This document shows positions 12,628 to 20,852 of a stretch of DNA of 64,000 bases, piece after piece. The notes under the pieces are model-generated. The model saw only the letters and a program-made list of their open reading frames with translations, ran no database searches and was not told where the DNA came from. This DNA is from Myxococcales bacterium (GTDB lineage Bacteria; Myxococcota_A; Polyangia; Fen-1088), in contig JAGTJU010000005.1 in NCBI GenBank assembly GCA_022184915.1, forward strand, positions 372,001 through 436,000, written 5' to 3'. The position numbers and the translations under genes are program-made. Every line of letters starts with the position of its first letter. Position 1 is the stretch's first letter.

Positions 12628-13827
12628 TCAGAGCAGGTTCTCTGGTTTGTCCACGGGGCGCAGGCTGCCGCAAGGCTTACTGAACACGCCGTTATCGTCG
12701 TTGCCAACGACCTTCACGCCCAGCAAACTCGCACTGATTCCGTGCGGCCAAAAGACCTCCAGGGAAGGATGGTTGCGGAAGGCGTCAGTGATGTCCCCGC
12801 TCGAGAGGCTGCCACCCGACTTTTTGAGATGAAGGCACTTCAGCTTCGGGAGGGCGGAGGCGACCTCCTTGAGTTGCGCACCCGAGATGCTGGTTCTGTG
12901 AATCTCGAGTCCCACGATCGTCGGGTTTTGCTTCAGGAATTGCACGCCCTCGGACTGAGCCGTCTTGTTGTCGAGCACCACGTACTCGAGCTTGGGGAAC
13001 ACCCCCAGTTTGTGTACCGAGGTTCCCTCCTGCGAGAAGAGATGCTTCAGGCTCAACACCTTCAACCGATCGCGATGAGCCGTGGCCACCAGCATGAAGT
13101 CTGGGTCGAGCATCTCGTTGGTGTTGGCCGAGTATTGAAAGCCCAAAAACTCGATGGCAGGAAGCCGCCGGATGACCTGCGCGCCTTCCTTCGTCATGTT
13201 CGGGTGATGGATCTCGAGGCGGCGGAGCTTGTTGAAGCCCAACAGCTTCGCAAGGAGCTCGTTTGTCATACGTGAGGCCGGTGCATCCGCGCCGATGGGC
13301 TCCCACAGCGCCAACTCCACGATGTGACCGTTTTCGCGGCGTCCCGCGACCCGCTCGAGCTTGCTTTTCCACAACGCAACGGCAGCGTCTTCTTCCTGGG
13401 ACGACAAGGCAGGCCCCGGTTCGTCCCCCCCACCTGGCTGGCCGCCTCCGGCCATGGCGCCGCCCTGACCTGGGCTTCCGCCCTGACCCCCACCACCGCC
13501 ACTTCCCCCGGCGCTTACCACCGCGCCCCCGTTGCCTCCAGCGTCTTGTCCCCCTTGGCCGGCCAGTGACCCCGCCGTGCCCCCCGCGTCACCGACGCCC
13601 GCGCCAGCGCTTCCGCCTTTCCCTCCCGCACCCGCCGAGCCAGCTTGGCCGCCCGGTTTCGTGTTTCCGCCGCTTCCGCCTCTTCCCCCCGTGGCCGCGG
13701 GTTCTTCGCCCCCCGCTCCGCCGCTATCGCCGTCATTCCCCTCGTCGGGTGGCGATCCCGCACAGCCCAGCCAAGCGAGAGCCAGGCTCAGTCCCACAGC
13801 AGCCCTCACAACGCATGTGACACTCAT
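12628..13827 (-). CDS. Lipoprotein with Gly-rich linker and leucine-rich-repeat-like domain
   Basis: ATG 13827 follows GAGGGAG. The signal peptide ends in LGC (Cys22), and the mature N terminus is about 120 residues of Gly/Ala/Ser (GGSGG-type) linker. From about residue 175 the protein shows repeated LRR-like strands (LRRLEIHHPN, LKVLSLKH, LEYVVLDN, IVGLEIHR, LKCLHLKK) spaced 25-30 residues apart. This suggests a surface-displayed solenoid for binding a ligand or protein. No enzyme motif is visible. The linker type recurs in the lipoprotein at 19693-20805, a style common in myxobacterial lipoproteins. Ligand unknown. Confidence 0.8.
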   Translation of the reverse strand: MSVTCVVRAAVGLSLALAWLGCAGSPPDEGNDGDSGGAGGEEPAATGGRGGSGGNTKPGGQAGSAGAGGKGGSAGAGVGDAGGTAGSLAGQGGQDAGGNGGAVVSAGGSGGGGGQGGSPGQGGAMAGGGQPGGGDEPGPALSSQEEDAAVALWKSKLERVAGRRENGHIVELALWEPIGADAPASRMTNELLAKLLGFNKLRRLEIHHPNMTKEGAQVIRRLPAIEFLGFQYSANTNEMLDPDFMLVATAHRDRLKVLSLKHLFSQEGTSVHKLGVFPKLEYVVLDNKTAQSEGVQFLKQNPTIVGLEIHRTSISGAQLKEVASALPKLKCLHLKKSGGSLSSGDITDAFRNHPSLEVFWPHGISASLLGVKVVGNDDNGVFSKPCGSLRPVDKPENLL

Positions 13828-13993
13828 CGTACTCCCTCGGTGTAACGCAGCGCAAAGGCACTGCTAGCACTAGACCGTAGTCAGTATGACCGAGCGATTG
13901 TGCTGACACCTGTCAACATGCAAATGTCAGTTTGCGGCAACGGACTCGGCACCAGAGACCGGCTGGAGCGTCCGCCAGAGTCAGCGCTTGGCG

Positions 13994-15187
13994 TTACTCG
14001 GCCGCTGGCAATGCCGGGCGGCCCCTGGTCGTGGTCCCGGTCCGGGGCGGGATCCGAAACAACTGCGGAAGAAACGTGGCCAGCGCCCGGCGCCACACGA
14101 GCCAATCGTGTGCGCCGTCGGTTTCGACCCACGCGGGGGCAAGCCCGCGCCCGCGGAGCTGGGACACCGTGGCCAGCGCGCCTTCGTAGACAAAGTCGTC
14201 GCGACCACAGGTCAGCCAGAGCAAGCGGTTGTGGCGCGTGATCTCGCCGACATTCAGCGCTGCGATGGAATCCGTCCCCACCCGCAGGGGCCCCCAGGAG
14301 AACGCCCCCACCCAAGGAAACTCACGCGGTCGTTCCAGGCCCACCACCAGCGCCTGCGCTCCGCCCATGGAGAGCCCCGCCACGGCCCGGTGTTGAGCGC
14401 CTGCCTTGGTTCGGTAGGTGGACGCGACGAAGGGGATGAGGTCCGAGAGGAAGTCTGCCACGAAGCGCGTGGTGTTTTCGTCACGGCGCGCGCGGAAGGT
14501 GTGAGGTGGCAGCGTGTGCCCGTTCGGCATCACGATGATCAGGGGAACGGCGCTGCCCTCGGCGATCCGGTTGTCGGCGATACGGTGGGCAAGCCCGATG
14601 TGAGTCCATCCCGTAGGCACCTCGCCCGACCCGTGCAGCAAATAGAGCACCGGGTAACGCTGACGACCGCGCTCGTAGCCGGGCGGGGTGTACACCACCA
14701 CGTCCCGCCAGCCTTCGAGCGTCTTCGACCAGTAGGTGTGGTGACGAACGGTGCCGTGCGGTACCTGGCGCAGCGCAAAGGGCATACCGGGGTCGGTGGC
14801 GATCTCAAAGAGGCTCTGATGACCGAAGACCACCCCATCCTTGATCCAGGGGTTGAGCGGGTCGACAGTCTGCACCCCATCGATGACGAGCGCGTACTGG
14901 TGAATGCCTGCCGCCAAGCCGCGGAACGTATGCCGCCAAATTCCCTCGGCGTCGCGGGCCAAGGGCTGCCGCGCGTCGGCGACCCAGTCGCCTTTGACCT
15001 CCAGGGTCTTTGCCTCCGGTGCGAAGACCTGGATCGTCACCTCGCCGGGCGCACCGAAGAGCGGCGAGGCCAACGCGGGCTTATCGGCTGCGGCCGCCGG
15101 GGCGTAGGCAAGGGACAGTGCGGCGGCGGCAGCCGAAGCGAACAGCAGGGGCACCAGGCCGGCCCTCGGAGCAAGCGGGATCCACAT
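13994..15187 (-). CDS. Exported esterase (esterase D/feruloyl-esterase type) with N-terminal E-set domain
   Basis: From ATG 15187 the protein has 397 residues and begins with a signal peptide (hydrophobic LLFASAAAAALSLAYAPAAAA). Residues about 40-130 look like an immunoglobulin-like E-set/CBM48 module (VTIQVFAPEAKTLEVKGDW). An alpha/beta-hydrolase esterase domain follows, with nucleophile motif GLSMGG, a candidate Asp in CGRDDF and a candidate His in GAHDW. It probably acts on carbohydrate esters or related extracellular esters, in the periplasm or outside the cell. An upstream start at 15244 would add a charged segment before the signal peptide and is less likely. It ends 166 bases downstream of the LRR lipoprotein gene start on the same strand. 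Confidence 0.83.
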   Translation of the reverse strand: MWIPLAPRAGLVPLLFASAAAAALSLAYAPAAAADKPALASPLFGAPGEVTIQVFAPEAKTLEVKGDWVADARQPLARDAEGIWRHTFRGLAAGIHQYALVIDGVQTVDPLNPWIKDGVVFGHQSLFEIATDPGMPFALRQVPHGTVRHHTYWSKTLEGWRDVVVYTPPGYERGRQRYPVLYLLHGSGEVPTGWTHIGLAHRIADNRIAEGSAVPLIIVMPNGHTLPPHTFRARRDENTTRFVADFLSDLIPFVASTYRTKAGAQHRAVAGLSMGGAQALVVGLERPREFPWVGAFSWGPLRVGTDSIAALNVGEITRHNRLLWLTCGRDDFVYEGALATVSQLRGRGLAPAWVETDGAHDWLVWRRALATFLPQLFRIPPRTGTTTRGRPALPAAE

Positions 15188-15251
15188 GCTCCTCTGTCTA
15201 TCACGCCCGGTGTCAGTTGTGCCTCGCCGCCACCGCCCCCGCACGCCGCGC

Positions 15252-15797
15252 TCAGTGAGCCAGCTCCTTGCGGAGCGCTTGTACGTGTCGTCCGTGACGT
15301 CTCACCACAGGCAAGATCGCGGCGGCCAGCGAGCGCAGCTGCGGGTTGTCACCCTTGTCCTCGTAACCCGCCAGCAGTGTCTCGGTCTCTTCGTGCGCCA
15401 GCACTTGCTGATCGAGATACGACGTATCGAACTGGTCTTTCGGAGCCGCTTCGAGGTGCTCGATCATCTTTCGATGCCGCTTGTCGAGCTCCTGGGGGGG
15501 CGCACGCACACCCCGCGTCTCGTTCATCTCCAGAGCTGCCGACAAATGGCGCGCGCTCGCCCCGTGATCCTCGATCATCTGCTGCGCGATCGCATGTACC
15601 TCGAGTGAGCCCGAGCGACGAAGGGCCACGTTGGCAGCTTCGAGCTCGTAAAGGTCACCCATCGAGGCGTTCTCCACGAACGCGTCGGCCGTTCTCACGG
15701 TGGCGGCGCTCATGCGCCCCACCAGTCCCCCCGCCATGTCCTGCGCCCTGTCAGCCGCATGCCGGAGCTTCCCGTGTTCTCGTCGTTCGTCGCTCAT
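15252..15797 (-). CDS. DUF4142-type ferritin-like helical protein
   Basis: This 181-residue all-helical protein has the pattern of DUF4142 proteins: a long four-helix bundle with HAIAQQMIEDHGA, LDKRHRKMIEHLE and DQQVLAHEETETLLAGY. Many DUF4142 proteins are exported, but no signal peptide is visible here. The ATG overlaps the stop of the upstream gene by four bases (ATGA), so translation is coupled to the larger ferritin-like protein. Histidine and glutamate pairs could bind metal, although family members often have lost the ligands. Likely role: stress or metal handling together with its neighbour (inference). Confidence 0.75.
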   Translation of the reverse strand: MSDERREHGKLRHAADRAQDMAGGLVGRMSAATVRTADAFVENASMGDLYELEAANVALRRSGSLEVHAIAQQMIEDHGASARHLSAALEMNETRGVRAPPQELDKRHRKMIEHLEAAPKDQFDTSYLDQQVLAHEETETLLAGYEDKGDNPQLRSLAAAILPVVRRHGRHVQALRKELAH

Positions 15798-17071
15798 GCT
15801 CCCACTCCCGTTTCGTTGTGGCTAATGGCTTGCGCGTAGGCGAAGCGCTCGCCCGGCCCTGCGTCGCGCAGAGAATCGAGCGGGTGCTCCCCCTCCGTGG
15901 CAAAACGGTAGTCGCTGCCGAAGGCCGTGCGATGCTCGTCGATCACTTGTTCGCTGGGCACCCCGCCGGCGTTTACCCGCTTTTGGTATGCAAAGTAACG
16001 GTGGCGAGGTGGCAGCGACTCCACGGGCACGAACTGAGCGTCGTAAGAGGTCCAGTTGCTCGTATTGACGAGCAGATCTCGCACGTACGCCTTATTGGGC
16101 TCGAAGGTCAGCGGCTCGGGCATGCCCGCCTCGGGTAAAAACTCCGCCGCGTCACGCCCCTCCACCGACGCGAGCGCTTGCACGGCCACGCGCAGATGCT
16201 CGATCTCCATGCCCAGATGCAGCTCCCAGATCTGCTTGACACGTGGGTCTGTCTCCGTCTGCAAGCATGACCAATAGAGCCAACACTCGTTGTACTCGTG
16301 CAGAACCAAGTTCGTGAGCCAACTCAGCGACGGATCCAGGATGCTCTCATAGTGGGACACGTGCTGCTCTTCGATCTGGGCGATCTCGAGGTAAAGACCA
16401 CGCGCCAGAGGCTGTTCGGGCCGGTTGCCTACGTTCATGTAGTAGTTCATCGTTTGCTGCTCTGCCGACACGATCGTCAGCGCATTACATACGGATTGAA
16501 TGTCGGCAGCTTTGAGGGTCATGGGCCGGCGCAAGTCGTCCCGGGGGTCGCGGTGCTCGAAGATGGTCGGGCGCCCTGGGAGGATCTCCGTGAGGTCGCC
16601 CGTAATCTCCTGGGCTTTGCGCGTCTCGCCCATGAGATCCATCAGATTCGCGTAGCGGTAGAGGTGATCGTAGTCCTCGAGCAACCCGAAGTCGTACACC
16701 TTCTTCAGGTAGGGGTCTGGTTCATGCCGCGCCAACCAGGCGGTAAGATCCACCGCCACTTGTTCGTATCCGATGGTAACGGCCACCGTGCTCTCGTCGC
16801 CGGGAATGAGCCAGTTCACCGCCTTGTGCTGCTGCTGCTCGATGCGCCGGACCATGGCCAGCTGCTGCTTGATGCCCGCGTCGACCGTATGACGCGCCAT
16901 CTGGTGCGAGTTGATGATCGCCTCGACCTCGATGCCGCTCATTGCAATGACTCGGCAACGCGTATAGGGATGCACGTCTTGGGTTCGATAGGGCGTTACG
17001 TTCAGCTCGGACCAGCTGCGTAGCTGCCGGTCAAGCGGGATGCCCCGCTCGTGAAGTGGATTGAAGCTCAT
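15794..17071 (-). CDS. Large ferritin-like (putative di-iron) protein
   Basis: ATG 17071 follows AAGGAG with good spacing. The protein has 425 residues. The middle holds ferritin-type helices with metal-ligand-like spacing: SAEQQTMNYYMN, IAQIEEQHVSHYE, HEYNECWLYWS and GMEIEHLRVA. The E-x2-H and E-x2-E-x-x pairs fit a di-iron four-helix bundle. N- and C-terminal extensions are unassigned. No signal peptide. It is coupled by a four-base overlap to the DUF4142 gene. I do not know a named family; oxidoreductase or iron-storage function is inferred from the helical motifs only. Confidence 0.72.
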   Translation of the reverse strand: MSFNPLHERGIPLDRQLRSWSELNVTPYRTQDVHPYTRCRVIAMSGIEVEAIINSHQMARHTVDAGIKQQLAMVRRIEQQQHKAVNWLIPGDESTVAVTIGYEQVAVDLTAWLARHEPDPYLKKVYDFGLLEDYDHLYRYANLMDLMGETRKAQEITGDLTEILPGRPTIFEHRDPRDDLRRPMTLKAADIQSVCNALTIVSAEQQTMNYYMNVGNRPEQPLARGLYLEIAQIEEQHVSHYESILDPSLSWLTNLVLHEYNECWLYWSCLQTETDPRVKQIWELHLGMEIEHLRVAVQALASVEGRDAAEFLPEAGMPEPLTFEPNKAYVRDLLVNTSNWTSYDAQFVPVESLPPRHRYFAYQKRVNAGGVPSEQVIDEHRTAFGSDYRFATEGEHPLDSLRDAGPGERFAYAQAISHNETGVGA

Positions 17072-17159
17072 CGTCGTCTCCTTGCCTGCATGGGTTCAGG
17101 CATTTGGCGGTGCACAGGCCATACCAGCTCTGCTTCGCCTCCAGGAGCGGAGCCCGCGG

Positions 17160-18032
17160 TCAGCGCTCGGCTGCCTTATGCGCTTCGGCCAGTCCGGCGA
17201 ACCCAAGGGTCGGAAGATGTCCTGGCCGCGTGTCGCCCCACGCGCGGGCCTCATGGTTCAAGCCGAGAACGAACCCGGCCGCGTCCACGAACGCATCCAC
17301 CTGGCCAGGCGAAAGACCGAACACGTAGGGCTCCCCCCGGCGCGCCACGACGTCGAGGTTCCTTTGTGCCCCTGGAAACGAGCCGGGCGTTTCCAAAGCC
17401 CGGCGATCCAGATAGTCGAACGCCACCGAGATCAGGTCGGCCACACCGGCCAGTTCACGGAACGTGCGCGCCACGCAGGCACTTTCGAGATACATCGTGG
17501 CGCCTTCCCAGATGACGAACGTGGTGACCTTCCGCTCGAGGCCTGCCGCGTGAAGGCAATCACCCAACGCGTCCACGCGGAGGTCACAGGCGACGTAGCG
17601 CACCGCCGGGTGTGCATGGGGGCCGCCGGCCAGGCGCGCCACCCGTGCCCGCTTCCAGGCGCTGGTCTGCGGGTGGTCCACCTCGAACACCGTCGCCCCC
17701 GCAAGGATTCGACGAAGGCGATGGGCCCGGGTGTCCAGGCCTGCGCACAGCAACACCACTTGCTGCGCGCCCGCACCGAGGGCGTGCGCCAACCGCTCAT
17801 CGAAGAAGCGGGTGCGCGCAAGGTGATAACCGGGCATGCCCGGAGCGATCCTGTCCACCAGGCGCAGCGCCCCACGCCGGGTCCACCCCGCCCGAAGCAC
17901 GAGCCGCGCGAAAGCTGGCAGCAGACTCTCGAGCGCCTCATCGGGCGCGCCGATGTGCCGTAGCCCTGCCGCGCGGGCAAACGCGGCACCTTCGGCCGTC
18001 AGGCTACGACGCCTGTCGAGTCTTCGTGCCAT
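17160..18032 (-). CDS. SAM-dependent methyltransferase of the LCMT/TIGR00027-like type
   Basis: About 290 residues with the features of leucine-carboxyl-methyltransferase-like proteins: RIAPGMPGYHLARTRFFDE before the SAM fold, the glycine-containing loop QVVLLCAGLDTRAHRL, the acidic second strand FEVDHPQT, CDLRVDAL, and FVIWEGATMYL. These are common in actinobacteria and myxobacteria, where they methylate small molecules or lipids of mostly unknown identity. ATG 18032 is preferred to GTG 18050; neither has a strong ribosome site. Separated by 88 bases from the ferritin-like gene on the same strand. Confidence 0.82.
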   Translation of the reverse strand: MARRLDRRRSLTAEGAAFARAAGLRHIGAPDEALESLLPAFARLVLRAGWTRRGALRLVDRIAPGMPGYHLARTRFFDERLAHALGAGAQQVVLLCAGLDTRAHRLRRILAGATVFEVDHPQTSAWKRARVARLAGGPHAHPAVRYVACDLRVDALGDCLHAAGLERKVTTFVIWEGATMYLESACVARTFRELAGVADLISVAFDYLDRRALETPGSFPGAQRNLDVVARRGEPYVFGLSPGQVDAFVDAAGFVLGLNHEARAWGDTRPGHLPTLGFAGLAEAHKAAER

Positions 18033-18190
18033 GGGCGACGAGACTACCACGGTCGCCGAGGCCCCCTCGCGCCTGTGCTGAGGCGGAACGAGGCCCTGGC
18101 CCCCCAGCAGAAACTTCTCGCTCCTCGCATTGATGCTTTATGCTGAGGCTACGGACACTTCGTCCGCACACGACCTACAAACCAGGTGGA

Positions 18191-18295
18191 ATGAACATGG
18201 CCAAGGGGCAAGCAAAGCAGGCGACGAACAACAAACCCAAGCTGAGCACCAAAGAGAAACAGGCCAAAAAGGCCGAAAAGCTCGCGAAGAAGTAG
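18191..18295 (+). CDS. Tiny lysine-rich protein (34 or 32 residues)
   Basis: This open frame encodes MNMAKGQAKQATNNKPKLST followed by a Lys/Ala/Glu helix ending LAKK; about one third of residues are lysine. AGGTGG at 18184-18189 is well placed for the internal ATG at 18197 (MAKGQ...), which is probably the real start. Small basic proteins beginning MAKGQ occur in many proteobacteria and have no assigned function. The gene stands alone between a minus-strand methyltransferase gene and the convergent DUF2277 gene, with a strong hairpin just after its stop. Confidence 0.6.
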   Translation: MNMAKGQAKQATNNKPKLSTKEKQAKKAEKLAKK

Positions 18296-18304
18296 GCCCT
18301 GCGT

Positions 18305-18348
18305 GCAGGCGCGCGTGGCGCACGCCTCGCTCGCAGCGCCACGCCTGC
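18305..18348. terminator. Strong hairpin after the lysine-rich gene
   Basis: A nine-base-pair perfect stem (GCGTGGCGC at 18313-18321 with GCGCCACGC at 18336-18344) is extended by GCAG/CTGC across a small bulge. It lies between two convergent genes (stop at 18295 plus, stop at 18352 minus). No T-tract is present. Probably a terminator for one or both. Confidence 0.45.
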
Positions 18349-18351
18349 TCC

Positions 18352-18621
18352 TCAGCGGCCGAAGCGCAGGAGTGAGCGCTCCTTCGCCTTGACCGCCTCG
18401 AACGCGCGATCCCGCGGCGGGGAGGTGGTCTCCAATGAATCGACGAGGCGCCGGGCCGCGCTGAAGACCTCCTCGACCGCGGCCTCGAACGCCTCTTCGT
18501 TCGCCTTGGAGGGCTTGGGAAATCCACTCAACTTGCGGACGAACTGAAGCGAAGCGGCGCGGACCTCTTGGTCGGTCGCGGGGGGCTCGAAGTTGAAGAG
18601 TGTCTTGATGCTACGGCACAT
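18352..18621 (-). CDS. DUF2277 family protein
   Basis: 89 residues beginning MCRSIKTLFNFEPPAT. This start matches the usual N terminus of the DUF2277 family (MCRxIKxLxNFxPPAT), and the family's LQFVRKLSGF and KPSKANEEAF motifs follow. A longer upstream frame lacks similarity and overlaps the next gene, so ATG 18621 is chosen. DUF2277 proteins are small, cytoplasmic and helical, and have no known biochemical role. The gene upstream on the same strand ends 79 bases away. Confidence 0.85.
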   Translation of the reverse strand: MCRSIKTLFNFEPPATDQEVRAASLQFVRKLSGFPKPSKANEEAFEAAVEEVFSAARRLVDSLETTSPPRDRAFEAVKAKERSLLRFGR

Positions 18622-18700
18622 GGCACGAAAGTTTGCCACGACCGCGGCTCCGAACGCATCCGCGCCCCGCCCGTGAGAGATCAGAGGGAGACGCGGCGCT

Positions 18701-19612
18701 TTACTGCGGCCGCTCCACCTCGAAGGAGGCCGAAAAGACGGGGGCACCCACGTGCTTACCCACCACAAGTCGATCGGCCCCCACCCAGAACACGTGCAGA
18801 CCCTTGGTATCGAGCGTGGCAGGCAGCTCCCACGTGGTGTCCCCCGTAGGGTTGTCGAGGTCGGCCACCAACACCAACCGAGGGGCGGCGCTGCTTGGCT
18901 TTTCGAGAAAGGCGAGCGCCAAGCCGTCGCCAGACCAGGCGGGAGCGCTTGCGACCTCGGTCGTTCCCTTGCGCGGGTAGATGCGCCGCTCGTCGACGAA
19001 CACGGACAGCGCGGCGGGATGCGCTCCTTTGAGGTACGCAAGCCGCGTCCGCGCCGGGGGAAGGGTAAACTCTAGCCCTTCGCAGCGTAGAGGCTTCGCC
19101 CGCCGCCGCAAGGGTTGGATCACGAACACGCGCGGCGCGGGAGCTCCGGGGACCGCAGGGCTCCCGGCTTGGGGCCTGCCCCTGCGGCGCCGCGTCTGAG
19201 GCGGCGGCACGTCGACCGGAGCGGGGGCTGGGCTTGCCAGCTCATAGACCACGCGGTCGTTTCCCAAGAAGCCCAGGTCCTTGGGAGGCTCGGCGCTGCC
19301 ACGCGTCTTGAGCGGCGTGAACGCGGCCAGAAGGTTTCCCCCGGGATCCGTCACCACCAGGCGGTGCATGGGCTTCGCGGGCCGCCGCCGGGCACGAGGC
19401 TCCGTGGTCTTGACGAACACCGCCCGCCGACGATCCGGAGAGAACTGGACGCGATCCGGGGTGACCTCGTGGCGCCCCGCGATGCGAGCCGCCTTTTCTG
19501 AAAGCCACACCCGCTCGTCGACCTGCTCGAGCTCCATGCCTTTGGCGGGCGGCCCCCCCGAAGCGCCCGCCGCCAGCAAAAGTACAAACACAACCTCAGC
19601 GCCGAGCCACAT
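18701..19612 (-). CDS. Exported protein with beta-propeller-like repeats, function unknown
   Basis: 303 residues. The N terminus (WLGAEVVFVLLLAAGASG) is a signal peptide without a lipobox Cys. The body has TolB/WD-like strands: VQFSPDRRRAVFVKT, LGFLGNDRVVYEL, APAWSGDGLALAFLE and VFWVGADRLVV, spaced as in propeller blades. A Pro/Arg-rich segment (PPPQTRRRRGRPQ) interrupts the middle. No catalytic motif is visible. Likely a periplasmic binding or scaffold protein (inference). Confidence 0.65.
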   Translation of the reverse strand: MWLGAEVVFVLLLAAGASGGPPAKGMELEQVDERVWLSEKAARIAGRHEVTPDRVQFSPDRRRAVFVKTTEPRARRRPAKPMHRLVVTDPGGNLLAAFTPLKTRGSAEPPKDLGFLGNDRVVYELASPAPAPVDVPPPQTRRRRGRPQAGSPAVPGAPAPRVFVIQPLRRRAKPLRCEGLEFTLPPARTRLAYLKGAHPAALSVFVDERRIYPRKGTTEVASAPAWSGDGLALAFLEKPSSAAPRLVLVADLDNPTGDTTWELPATLDTKGLHVFWVGADRLVVGKHVGAPVFSASFEVERPQ

Positions 19613-19692
19613 GGCGAAAAAGCGTATCCCAACCCGTCATGCACTCATGCACCGAAGGGGCGTTCCCCATTCCGGCGCCCCCATCCAGCGAT

Positions 19693-20805
19693 TCACATGC
19701 CCGTGACCGCAAAACAATAAAACCCACCGTACCCACCGCCCGCACCCACGGTCTTCGTGCCATTCGTGGCCTTGAGCTCGGTGTCGATCCCCTTGCCGCA
19801 GCCTCCCGCGCGGTGATCGCTGATCCAGTTTCTGCCGTTCGAGTTGGTTCGTGGCCACGCATGACCGATCATGGGGGCCGGCAGGCTCTCGGACGTGCTC
19901 GTCCAGTCGTTGCAGGTGCTCCCCCCATCGTAACGCCCCATCGTGTTCGAGCCGGTAAGCATGTCGTGGTTGTCGACGGACAATTCGGGGCGGATCGGAT
20001 CGCCGTTTTCGTCCGTGAACATCACGGCCAACGCTGGGTCTCCCCCCTGCGGTCGTCCGCCCGTACGGCCTTCCGCCGGGAGGAGATCCTCTACGGTTTT
20101 GGCCAGGACTCTGCCGCGAAAGTCGTGCCAGGGCCCTTTGCCAATGCGTTCGATCGCGTGGACCGGCCCCGCTTGGGTGCTGAGGAAGGCCCGCCAGGTT
20201 TTTTGGTCGCCCGGATTGCTCCGCCGCGCCAGGGTGGTGCAAATGTTGTCGGCTCCCGCGAGCCCCCCCAGATCGCCCCCGAGCCCGTTGACCTTGTCAG
20301 AGGCGAAGGTGAGAAGTCCAGCCTGGCTCACGGTAAAGAAAGAGAACAAGGGCCGCTTGTCCTCACCCGTGCCGCTGGCGGCGCCTCCGCTGCCACCCGC
20401 ACCCGGAGCCCCTCCCGCGTTCGAAGGGGCGCCTCCCGAGCCGCCCGGCGTCGTTCCTCCGGCCCCCGCAGCCCCTCCGCTCGTACCGCCGGACGCTCCG
20501 GTGGATCCTCCGGACGCGCCTCCGGACGCGCTTCCCCCTGCGCCCATGCCTCGGCCCCCTTCACCCGAGCCGTTGACCCCGCCGCCGCTCGCGCCTCCTT
20601 TGGGACCAGTGCCCCCCCGCCCGCCAGCCGCCGTACCGCCTCCTTTGCCCCCGTTCTGTTCCCCGTCCTGGTCCCCGAACTCGTCGCCCTCCCCCACGTC
20701 GCCCACCTGTCCGCCACAATGGACCGTGAGCAGGGCAAGGGCCACCACCCCTCCGATGCGGCCCACAACGGGCAATCCAGACGCAACTCCAAGCATTTTG
20801 GTCAT
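19693..20805 (-). CDS. Lipoprotein: Gly/Ser linker plus C-terminal lectin/endostatin-like domain
   Basis: ATG 20805 begins a signal peptide ending in the lipobox LLTVHC. About 110 residues of GG(A/S)-rich linker follow. From about residue 160 a globular domain shows GLAGADNICTTLA, TWRAFLST, HDFRGR, DGGSTCNDWTS, GHAW and GGCGKG, then a closing FYCF. This cysteine/tryptophan pattern resembles DUF1554 and endostatin-like (C-type-lectin fold) domains of surface proteins, so ligand binding outside the cell is likely. It is the last gene of the minus-strand run that starts at 28400, 47 bases behind the preceding lipoprotein gene. Confidence 0.7.
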   Translation of the reverse strand: MTKMLGVASGLPVVGRIGGVVALALLTVHCGGQVGDVGEGDEFGDQDGEQNGGKGGGTAAGGRGGTGPKGGASGGGVNGSGEGGRGMGAGGSASGGASGGSTGASGGTSGGAAGAGGTTPGGSGGAPSNAGGAPGAGGSGGAASGTGEDKRPLFSFFTVSQAGLLTFASDKVNGLGGDLGGLAGADNICTTLARRSNPGDQKTWRAFLSTQAGPVHAIERIGKGPWHDFRGRVLAKTVEDLLPAEGRTGGRPQGGDPALAVMFTDENGDPIRPELSVDNHDMLTGSNTMGRYDGGSTCNDWTSTSESLPAPMIGHAWPRTNSNGRNWISDHRAGGCGKGIDTELKATNGTKTVGAGGGYGGFYCFAVTGM

Positions 20806-20852
20806 GAACGTGCCTCGCGGTCCTTTGCTCTTGTCGGGGTGTCTACGGCGCT

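Noticed and set aside
13988-16138. Plus-strand 716-residue frame over esterase and ferritin-like genes
   Set aside because: Crosses several well-supported minus-strand genes and has no recognisable domain or start signal.
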